A stretch of 64,000 nucleotides of DNA. Origin: Arctopsyche grandis. Taxonomy: Eukaryota > Arthropoda > Insecta > Trichoptera > Hydropsychidae. The stretch is taken from assembly GCF_051622035.1 (NCBI RefSeq), contig NC_135355.1, forward strand, positions 29,234,986-29,298,985. Direction: 5' to 3'. How positions within the stretch are numbered: the stretch's first letter is position 1; each line of letters begins with the position of its first letter. Below the pieces are notes generated by a model. That model had not been told where the DNA came from and did no database searches. It worked only from the letters and a program-made list of their open reading frames with translations. A program made the position numbers and the translations under genes. Below are positions 56,061 to 64,000 of this stretch, piece after piece.

Positions 56061-59000
56061 ACCCACATTATATCTCGAGGAACCACAGATTAACTGGATG
56101 GCTGCTTTAAACGCAATTCTCGACTTCACGAATGATAATCGCACATCAGATGACGAGTAACCTTTCGATGTGCACAGATGCAATTATTAAAATTGAGTTG
56201 GATCTTTCTGGCGAGTTTATAATAAGGCAAAATTAGTTTATAATAAGGCAAAAAATATCACAGAACGTATACAGGGTAGGTATATCCGGACTTCGGGTAT
56301 ATTTCGCTTAGTGTACGTGCGAGCAGTGCGCACGCATAAGGTACCCGTGTCGTTGATCTGTGGTTCAGTCTATCTGATGCTTGTCGATCGTTTGCACCGC
56401 ATCGAATTCTTTCACCGTGTATACACAAGCAATTGGAAACTACTATACACAAACAATCTTTCATGACTAACTTGACTGAAATTCATTTTTTTTGCGATGC
56501 ATATAAACAATGTTCACTTCCGGCAGTTCAAGCAACAGTCCAGAATTTGACCTGCAAATCTCAAATTCAAATTATATTCAAAGCCAAGAGTGTCCTAATA
56601 GCTATTGTGGAGGGAAAAAATTAGGGTCGTAAATGCCTGTCCACTGTGGAGAAGATATTCCACGCCGCAACAATTCCAAGAAATTGTCCTAATTTGGAAA
56701 GACACCTGAATCGGACATGCCGAAGTGCCCAGCCTGGTCCTCCCAGTACTACAATACGTAGCTCTCGTCCTATAAAGATGTACGTAGCCAGTTTTTGTAT
56801 CATCTATGAATCGATTCGATCGACTGATATATTGGATGATCGCAAGAATTTCCTTCACAGGAACATATTCTATAAATTTCAATCCAGTGTCTCGACGAGT
56901 GCATGAAATCGCATTGACAGTATTGTATTTGCAATTGAGTGTGAACCACCACCCTCCAGAGCCTCGCGTGGGTCATTTACCCGCGCCCGCATAATATCCA
57001 CTCTAGCTAATCGCTTGACATTTATATTTTGCCGATCGCCCACGTTGTTTTTCGCCTTGACAGTGCGTAAATTGCCGTTTACTTCGCAATGTGTCTTAAG
57101 GTCACGTTGGGTTTTTTCTGTACATATGCAATATGATTTGAGGTTATGCAATCGTAGAAATGACCACTGACACATTCTATACTAGCCATGTGTTCTTGCA
57201 AAACGTAAACAGACCGATACTCAATACTGCATACTTTGCGCGCGTAACCTTCACCTTGCCTAAACTGCGATTTATCGTTTCGTGAACACGTCTACTGTAC
57301 TAGTTCAAATATTCAGGAAGAATGATTTGTATGGTTGTACAATATTGTGCCAGTGAATGCTTATATCGAGACTTGTTTTGAAGGTAATTCAGAATATTTA
57401 TCTTTTATACATTTCACGTTCTTTTGCTAATCTAATTTTATAAGCTAAATTTAAGTTCCCGCGATTTCTCGATAACTTGTTGCGTCCTATAGTTTAGTGC
57501 TCTCTCGAAAATATCTCGTTTTGCTCTTTCTGTTCTATTCTACCACTTTCAGATAAGGTGCATTTCCAAAAACTGGTTTTGTATCTAATTCGTTATACGT
57601 AATAACGTAATATTCTGGTAATTAAGTATTTTGTTTTGTATTCACTTTAATCTATGCATATTTAGTCTAATTCATAATGTTGCATTCGTTTTACCAATCG
57701 GGTATTTAAATGCTGATCAATTGTGAAACAACTACGGTGGATCAAGGACGAGCCCTGTTGGTTATTTAACTCGATAATGATTTTGAAAAATATGCATAAG
57801 AATGCATATTTATTTCCATGTCGTATTCGTGCGCCGTTGGTACAAATTACTAAAGATGACTAATAGTCGTTATCTGTATAATTCTAAGTGCAGTTTTACT
57901 ATCTGCCACCTGATTAGATGTTGGGTGTTGTCGAGTAGTTTCATTTATTCCCTTGGAATCAATCATGGTGTTGTTTTTGCCGAATTTTTATAAAAACTAG
58001 TAATTCGTCTTCCACATGTATATTTATACTAGCACAGCACGCACCAGCAACTGCACGTTACCAGCAGTACCAAAAGTATTTTTGGTACATTTTTTTATGG
58101 AAACATTCGTGTCTAACGTTTCGTAGGTGCAACAACAGTAGCCGACAAAATCTATTCATACTATACAGCAGTACATGTCGCCGTAACGTATCGAACAAAA
58201 TCAATTTTCTTTTGGAAAGTGCGCATGCGCATATGAATATTTTCGGAAATGTCTAATTGTGACTAATTAATGCAAGCAATATTGCGTCGTATCGTTATGT
58301 ATATGAACTGACTTCCTCGCAACTCGTTGCTGTATATTTTGAATAGAAACTGTCGTTTGCGTGAGATGCTGTGCTGTGACTTTTATTAATTTTTAATCCG
58401 GCCGGAATCAAAGGCTATTAAATTTTCTCGATGATCCAGTACTTCTATCGTTTACAAACTTGGTGATTTTTTTTTAATATAATCAGCAAATTCAGCTAAG
58501 CCGAATTTGTTGGAAACATTGAAATGTGCTTGCGATTTGTATTTAATATATGTACCTACATTTTAATAATGTACACAGTGTTACCTGGGGTGCACTGGTA
58601 TGGTGAAATATATAGATATGTATCTCGAAACCTGCATCTCTTGGTTTTTCGTGAACTGTACTCGCTAGTCGAATTTTGTATTTTTGGCACATGTGTGAAA
58701 CGCATCAAGTATTTGTGTGGCGACAATGATGCGGATACAATCGAGCAAACGAGTATTGAAAACACGGTGATTAAGATGATGGTGGTGGTGAGTGGGTCTG
58801 CCTCGGGCCACTCGATTACATATTCTGCTCGGGCACAGGACGTCTCAAGGTGGCCAGGTCGCCGGACCCTATCCAAAATCCCCATCTCGTTCAACTTGCC
58901 TCTAGATCTGGAATATGGAACCTTTGCTCTCTACTTTCTGCTCCCTGGTCTAACCCTTCCAATTCTGCCTTTGGTTCTTCTATAATCTGTCTCGTTCTCC

Positions 59001-59163
59001 CTTCCAGTATATTAGTGTTCGGTCCCACCTGATTGGGTCTGCGTCACTGCCACGCCTCTCGACCGTATCACCCTTCGTTATTCCGATAAAAATCAACTAT
59101 AAATGTATGCATATGTGATTGCTGTATCTAAAGTCGTCGCCATTGTTGTTGCTGAGCGTAAAC
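56061..59163. other. Intron stretch, no gene supported
   Basis: 56,260-57,180 has overlapping open frames on both strands, as expected from its higher GC. 58,524-58,985 has a 153-residue plus-strand frame without a recognisable domain and no splice sites that would make it an exon. Confidence 0.35.
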
Positions 59164-59392
59164 TTTTTATTTAATATACTTGGGGGAGGCGGCAAAGCCG
59201 ATAGGCCCAAGGGGTTTGAATAAACATAATTTTACAAATTATACATATATGCAATAAAAAAATGAGAAAAATTAAAATACATTAAAAAAAAAACAATATT
59301 AAAATAAAATAAAATAAGAGAAGAAAAAAAAATATAAAATAAATAAACAAAAAAAGATAAAAATACAGAAATATGATTATGGGAAAGAAGAA

Positions 59393-62257
59393 TCACAAAA
59401 ATCCTTTGGTTTTAAAAAAAGTATCAAGTTTATTCTTAAAAATATTAATATTAATAGAGGTTACTAAATCGTTGGGAAGACTATTCCAAACTGAAACCAC
59501 TCTGTTAGAAAAGAATGTATCTCTGATCAATTTATTAGATTTATCTTTTTGGAGTCTAAGCGTGTGACCTCTGAGGTGAGTGTTTATGTTGAATGAAATA
59601 ACATTAGACATATGACAATTATAGTGATTATTAAGAATTTTATAGACTTCGATTAAGTCACCTCTAGATCTTCTCGTCTCCAATGTAGTGAGATTCATTA
59701 TTTTCAATCTTTCATTATAAGAAAGTGATTTGAGTTCAGAAGGAATCTTTGAAATTCTCCTTTGAACCCTTTCAATACATGTAATATCCTTTTTAAAATG
59801 AGGATTCCATATGCAAAAAGCGTATTCAAGTCTAGGTCTGATGAAAGTTTTATATATTTTTGTTAAAATAGTTAAATTTAGAAAATTGAATACCCGCTTT
59901 ATAACATACAAAAATGAGTAAGTTTTGTTGACAATATGATTTATATGAGCGGACCATTTTAGGTCGCAAGTGGTGATGATACCTAGGTCTAATTGGTATT
60001 GGACGCAATTCAGGAAAAGGCTGTTTATTTTGTAGGAAAGATTTGGGTTATTATTTCCTAGGTGGAGAACAGAGCATTTCTTAACATTTAAAGTTAAAAG
60101 CCAAGTTTTAGACCACGTGACAATTGTGTCCAAATCGCTTTGAAGGGAATTTCTGCCATCTGAGTTGGCAGGACAATAAAGTTTAATGTCGTCAGCGAAA
60201 ATAGAATATTTACAAGTGAGGTCATTTGCTATATCATTAATAAAAATTAAAAAAAGAATTGGCCCTAAAACAGAGCCTTGGGGAACACCACTAAGGACGG
60301 GATGAGATTCTGAAGAGCAGGATCCAATCCTCACCGAGAAGTATCTAGACTTTAAAAACACTCTGATCCAGTCAAGTAGCCTTCCTCTCACACCTATATG
60401 CTCGATTTTTAGTAAAAGCCGATCGATAGGAACTCTATCAAAGGCTTTTTCGAAGTCAAGATAGACGACATCTACGGGTATATTATTATTAAGAAGCAGA
60501 GACCAATCATTGTGCACGGTTAAAAGGTTACTCAGTACTGATCGGCCTTTTATAAAACCATGCTGGTATTTAGATAAAAGGTTACAAGACTCAAGAAATT
60601 TAGTCAGTTGAGAGGCGATGATTTTTTCAAAACATTTTAGCAAAATGGGTGAAAGACTGATAGGACGATAATTAGTGGCTTCTAATTTGTTTCCCTTTTT
60701 GTAGATAGGAATAATGTTAGAAGTTTTCCATTCGTTGGGTATAAAGGAAGATATAAAGGAATGATTGAAGAGTTTAAAGAGGGGACGAGATATGGATAGA
60801 GCAGTTTTTTTAAAAAAAAGTGAAGGTAAGTTATCATTACCAGGGGCGGAGTTGTCTCCCAGGTTGTGTAAAACCTCTGAAACGACTTTTTCGGAAAACA
60901 TTATATTATTAATTACTGTTGAATTTCGGGACAAGTTAGGAAGCATCGGCAGATTTGTAGAGTCTTCTTTGATGAATGAGTTGCTAAAGGCCTTAGCAAA
61001 AGTGTTGGCTATTAAGAGGGGATCCGTAATAAGCTCCTTTTTTTCATTCATGATTGTGGAAACTACAATTTTAGATTTTAGGTTAGAGTTTAAGTATTTA
61101 AAGAAAACTTTGCAATCGCCAGAAGCGATTGAAAGTTCAAAGTCACGCTTTGAGTTTCTTATTTGTTTAGTGACTTCATTATTAAGTTTTCTATAATTAG
61201 CATAACCCTCATGGGTTTTATGTTTAGCATAAATGTTCCAAAGTTTCCGTTTTTCTTTAATCAGAATCAATATAGGTTTATTGATCCACGGTTTACATTT
61301 GGATTTGAATGGTTTAAGGAAAGGAACAAATTTTTGTATGCCAGCATTTATAATATGATAAAAAGAATCCCACTTAGAATGAATATTAATTTCGAGTTCT
61401 AAAAATGACCAATCGCTGTTTATAAAAAAATCATTCAATTTCTCATAGTCGGCTAATTTAAAGTTACGCTTTAAGAAAGGATCAGTTTGAGGTTTACATT
61501 GGGATCGATCACACCATTGAATCAGAGAGTTAATTATAATATGATCACTTAGACCAATTGGGGAGTCAGAGAGAATCGATGATAAGAAATTGTGGGAGTT
61601 TGAGAAAACTAGGTCCAATGTCGATGGTCGATTACATCCTCGAAAACGAGTAGGGAAGTCTACCAGTTGATTTAGTCCTGAATTTGCGATGCAATCAAGA
61701 AACTCAGCTGCAGAGCCGGAAAGACCAACTGGGCTGAGAAACTTCCAGTTAATGGTAGGAAAGTTGAAGTCTCCAAAAATCAGCGTTGGACAGCTTTTAC
61801 ATCCTTCATTGGCGATGACGTTGAAAAGTTTGATGTCTTCCTCAAATGTGGAGGTGGGAGGTCTATAAATACACGCTAAGATAAATTCGCAGCAGTTAAA
61901 ACAAACCTTTAACCACAAGTGTTCGATGCCTGATATTGAGATATTGGATGGTAAAAATCTTTCAACCACAATACATGGATTATTAGAAGAAATTTTTACA
62001 TAAATGCAAACACCTCCTCCTCTTCTATCTTCCCTATCGGATCTATAAATAGCAAAATTAGGAATTTCTACGACACTGTCAGGTATGTTATTATTTAGCC
62101 ACGATTCACTTATTAATATTATATCGGGATTGTTATTAATTATGTAAAGTTGAAACTCACTGAATTTGGGAATTATTGAGGAGATATTCGTATACATAAT
62201 TTTAATTTCAAGATAAGCATTAATGTAGAAGTTATTTCTATTGATGTTAGTAGCCAT
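59393..62257 (-). CDS. LINE ORF2: AP-like endonuclease and reverse transcriptase, 954 aa
   Basis: Nicks target DNA and copies the element RNA into the genome. The EEP endonuclease spans about residues 20-245: SES with E51, GGGVCIYVK 80-88, YRPP 131-134, GDFN 162-165 and SDH 237-239. The reverse transcriptase spans about 480-770: YKKGN 519-523, NYRPISLSP 529-537, YLDFEKAFDRVP 599-610 (catalytic D601), SGVPQGSVLGP 656-666 and FADD 687-690 (D689, D690). A conserved C-terminal region (IRPRLEYAFCIWNP; IERVQRRISK) follows. All catalytic signatures are present. The length is normal for the CR1/Jockey group; the C-terminus recalls CR1-type proteins, though the clade was not assigned. The ATG overlaps the end of ORF1 by 11 nt, which suggests coupled re-initiation. 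Confidence 0.92.
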   Translation of the reverse strand: MATNINRNNFYINAYLEIKIMYTNISSIIPKFSEFQLYIINNNPDIILISESWLNNNIPDSVVEIPNFAIYRSDREDRRGGGVCIYVKISSNNPCIVVERFLPSNISISGIEHLWLKVCFNCCEFILACIYRPPTSTFEEDIKLFNVIANEGCKSCPTLIFGDFNFPTINWKFLSPVGLSGSAAEFLDCIANSGLNQLVDFPTRFRGCNRPSTLDLVFSNSHNFLSSILSDSPIGLSDHIIINSLIQWCDRSQCKPQTDPFLKRNFKLADYEKLNDFFINSDWSFLELEINIHSKWDSFYHIINAGIQKFVPFLKPFKSKCKPWINKPILILIKEKRKLWNIYAKHKTHEGYANYRKLNNEVTKQIRNSKRDFELSIASGDCKVFFKYLNSNLKSKIVVSTIMNEKKELITDPLLIANTFAKAFSNSFIKEDSTNLPMLPNLSRNSTVINNIMFSEKVVSEVLHNLGDNSAPGNDNLPSLFFKKTALSISRPLFKLFNHSFISSFIPNEWKTSNIIPIYKKGNKLEATNYRPISLSPILLKCFEKIIASQLTKFLESCNLLSKYQHGFIKGRSVLSNLLTVHNDWSLLLNNNIPVDVVYLDFEKAFDRVPIDRLLLKIEHIGVRGRLLDWIRVFLKSRYFSVRIGSCSSESHPVLSGVPQGSVLGPILFLIFINDIANDLTCKYSIFADDIKLYCPANSDGRNSLQSDLDTIVTWSKTWLLTLNVKKCSVLHLGNNNPNLSYKINSLFLNCVQYQLDLGIITTCDLKWSAHINHIVNKTYSFLYVIKRVFNFLNLTILTKIYKTFIRPRLEYAFCIWNPHFKKDITCIERVQRRISKIPSELKSLSYNERLKIMNLTTLETRRSRGDLIEVYKILNNHYNCHMSNVISFNINTHLRGHTLRLQKDKSNKLIRDTFFSNRVVSVWNSLPNDLVTSININIFKNKLDTFFKTKGFL

Positions 62258-63293
62258 AATCCGTTTTATTGATCATAATGGTGAGCTGGTTTTTAAGTTC
62301 AGGACACTGGTTGATTCTTGTCATATGATTGCTGGGTTTGTTAGTTATAGTACAATTGAAGCATTTGGGCGGGTTCGATGTAGATGGACAATTTGAAACT
62401 AGATGACCAGAAGAAGCACAGTGAGAACAATTTGGTTTTTCCTCTTTGCAATATTTTATAGAGTGCCCGAAGTTGCAGCAGCGTGAGCATTTAAGCACGC
62501 TAATGTAGTCATCGATCCTGCACGAATTCCAGTCTATGAAGCATCTTCCTTGGTTTACAAGTTTTTTTCGGAGTGCTGGCGAAGTGGAATACACTCTGTG
62601 GCAGGTGGGCCCTTCCCGAGAACCCGCTAGGTGACTGAATTTAATGTTATTAGAGACGTCAGTTCCGAAGTCTTCTATCAAAATTTTCATAATTCTGTCG
62701 TCGGGTACATCTCTAGGAACGTATTTAACAATAATTTTTGGCCAACGCTTTTTCGGGAATACTACATTTAGCTTAGCCAAATTAATTTCATTACACTTTG
62801 CAATTAATTCGCAGTCTATGATAGAGTTTGTAAAAATCACCAAACCATTGTTACTGACCTTTTTTAAACCTATTACTTTAGCACCTATTTTAGTGGGGTT
62901 AATTGCTGCTTGGAGAGTGGCTTGTGTTGCTTCAGAACTGGAAATTCCAGAATCCTTGCAGGGGTATATGATTACAGCGGGAGATGGAGATTTAGCTGCG
63001 ATCCCCGTGTTCGCCACCTTCAAGTGTCTGGATCCGGAGCTTGAAGCCGCTACTTCGGAGAACAGCTGAGTTTGAGATGCGAGTGGTGTTCGTTTGTCGG
63101 AGATCTCATCAGTTAAAATATCCAACAATCTTTGTACGGATTCTTTGATACATTTGGATTTGGCAGTGGTAAGCATGTTACCACTTGCTAGTATCTCCAG
63201 GATTATAGTTTGTTGTTTTATAGCTTCGTTTAATTTCTTCATTATAATTGTTACAATTTGAAAAAATAAAAATATTGGCGCAAGATTCGGCAC
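62247..63293 (-). CDS. LINE ORF1: gag-like RNA-binding protein with zinc knuckles
   Basis: 348 residues if the first Met is used; Met18 (MKKLNEAIKQ, at 63,242) is an equally likely start because the first 17 residues are hydrophobic and atypical. Residues 18-65 are Leu- and Lys-rich and may form a coiled coil. A basic middle part (KKRWPKIIVKYVPRD, 181-195) precedes two CCHC knuckles, CX2CX4HX4C at 269-282 and 289-302, and a degenerate third Cys/His set at 311-330. Such proteins coat LINE RNA and act as chaperones in the RNP. The stop TAA lies inside the ORF2 start (GGCTACTAA). It is undamaged, like its partner. Confidence 0.88.
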   Translation of the reverse strand: MPNLAPIFLFFQIVTIIMKKLNEAIKQQTIILEILASGNMLTTAKSKCIKESVQRLLDILTDEISDKRTPLASQTQLFSEVAASSSGSRHLKVANTGIAAKSPSPAVIIYPCKDSGISSSEATQATLQAAINPTKIGAKVIGLKKVSNNGLVIFTNSIIDCELIAKCNEINLAKLNVVFPKKRWPKIIVKYVPRDVPDDRIMKILIEDFGTDVSNNIKFSHLAGSREGPTCHRVYSTSPALRKKLVNQGRCFIDWNSCRIDDYISVLKCSRCCNFGHSIKYCKEEKPNCSHCASSGHLVSNCPSTSNPPKCFNCTITNKPSNHMTRINQCPELKNQLTIMINKTDYGY

Positions 63294-63879
63294 GATAATT
63301 GATTGACTTATGCATAAAAATATGAATACTATCTTTTACTCACATCTTTAAGCGATCGATTTTTGTTTGGTGAATCATCCTCAATATTTTTACATACCTC
63401 CTTTACGTTTCACATGGCTTTCGTGTCAGTGGTCATTGTTATCTCTTATCCGACCGTTTTCATTGTACTATTTATAGTTTTTGTTCATTTTCATAAATGT
63501 TTTTACATGTTTTATGGAATAGCGATTTCATGTCTTTCAAATCTTGTTGATTCTAACTAGCTGTCACATTAGGTTTGACAAAGAGTTAAATAATACTGAA
63601 TTTTTTTTTCACTGATTTTCGTTTAATACTACTTGGAAATCACTGACCATAGACCAGCCTCACAGCCAGATTAATTTACATCACATTACACGACGAACAT
63701 AATAGTTAACGCAAACAATGTCGAAATCGACAACTTCTCAAAAGCCATCAGTAATTTATAACATCCTTTAATTTTCTTGGATTATTAGCTTATCCCATAT
63801 CTGACGATGCCACATGGGCGAATAGTTAGTCACGCTGTCAGTTTCGTCTTGCATTTCATTTTCTCTAGATTTTCGAGAT
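63294..63879. other. Possible LINE 5' UTR or intron
   Basis: No ORF or terminal feature identifies the LINE 5' end. TAACTAGCTGTCACATTAGG near 63,556 and an AT-rich patch follow. No gene seen. Confidence 0.3.
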
Positions 63880-63965
63880 TGGTTCTTTATCATCATCATT
63901 ATAACCAATAGCCACCATCCGCATCTGGATGAAGGCTTCCATTCAGCACGCGTCCATTTGTCTGG
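63880..63965 (-). pseudogene. RTE-type LINE 3'-end fragment
   Basis: ATCATCATCATTATAACCAA, CATCCGCATCTGGATGAAGG and CTTCCATTCAGCACGCGTCC correspond to the minus-strand RTE tail and last codons seen at 15,361-15,640. Very short and decayed. Confidence 0.5.
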
Positions 63966-64000
63966 TATGCACAACTAATCCATCGTGCGGCATTACTTTT

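Larger units (their letters stand above)
59164..63293 (-). mobile_element. Jockey/CR1-like LINE, both ORFs open
   Basis: A non-LTR retrotransposon in antisense to the host gene. Order on the minus strand: 5' part (not delimited), ORF1 (gag-like), ORF2 (endonuclease-RT), then a 3' UTR rich in T and A of about 230 bp ending GGCTTTGCCGCCTCCCCC and AAGTATATTAAATAAAA. Lack of stops in both ORFs suggests a recent, possibly active copy. No target duplication was identified. Confidence 0.85.
45114..64000 (+). other. Inferred first intron, running past the window
   Basis: It starts GTAAGCC. No acceptor-plus-exon encoding CCCH fingers (CX8CX5CX3H) was noticed on the plus strand to the end of the window. 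GC-richer patches without repeats lie at 47,370-47,530, 53,030-53,330, 56,260-57,180 and 58,780-58,900 and could be intronic control elements. Up to 59 kb it has few MITEs compared with 1-44 kb. Confidence 0.4.

Noticed and set aside
58524-58985. 153-residue plus-strand frame as an exon of the gene
   Set aside because: No acceptor or donor at fitting positions and no zinc-finger or other motif.
60765-61196. Plus-strand open frames inside the LINE
   Set aside because: Antisense shadows of ORF2, which carries all the conserved motifs.
1-64000. CRISPR array, operon or phage-like system
   Set aside because: The window is eukaryotic; the tandem repeats lack regular spacers and no prokaryotic gene is present.

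Overview
This is a eukaryotic, AT-rich, non-coding-dominated stretch. The best guess is an insect or other arthropod genome; Lepidoptera is plausible, but I cannot fix the order from sequence. The reasons are insect-style transposable elements (RTE-like and Jockey/CR1-like LINEs, tRNA-derived SINEs, hAT, Helitron-like, PIF/Harbinger-like and pogo-like short elements), a Drosophila-type Inr+DPE core promoter, and many scattered copies of the palindromic motif CATACATATGTATG. Most open frames in the window are chance frames or transposon relics.

Layout. 1-44,300 is an intergenic region packed with repeats. It holds three families of short hAT-like elements (called M1, M2 and M3 here) that often sit in head-to-tail chains separated by the same 8-bp target duplication. 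It also holds a 1.3-kb hAT-like element with a perfect 8-bp duplication, a 0.7-kb hAT relic that still encodes the transposase C-terminal dimerisation domain, Helitron-like 3' ends (one element appears to carry a GC-rich minisatellite), RTE 3' fragments, and four recognisable SINE copies. Several very regular inverted repeats have no assigned family; the longest is two adjacent hairpins at 37,419-37,572.

44,480-45,113 is the one place that looks like the start of a real protein-coding gene: a GC-rich promoter, an Inr with a perfectly spaced DPE (inferred start near 44,725), a 5' leader with a single upstream ATG that is directly followed by a stop, and a 21-codon first coding exon ending in AAG|GTAAGC. 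The N-terminal peptide and the place where the exon ends resemble the TIS11/ZFP36-like family of CCCH zinc-finger mRNA-decay proteins. The zinc-finger exon is not in the window, so 45,114-64,000 is read as the first intron, which is visibly poorer in MITEs than the upstream DNA.

59,164-63,293 is a LINE on the minus strand inside that intron. Both ORFs are open: ORF1 has CCHC zinc knuckles and ORF2 is an endonuclease/reverse transcriptase. The ORFs overlap by 11 nt. Its 3' tail is nearly the same as the tail of the SINE at 6,950-7,170, which suggests a LINE/SINE partnership visible within this one window.
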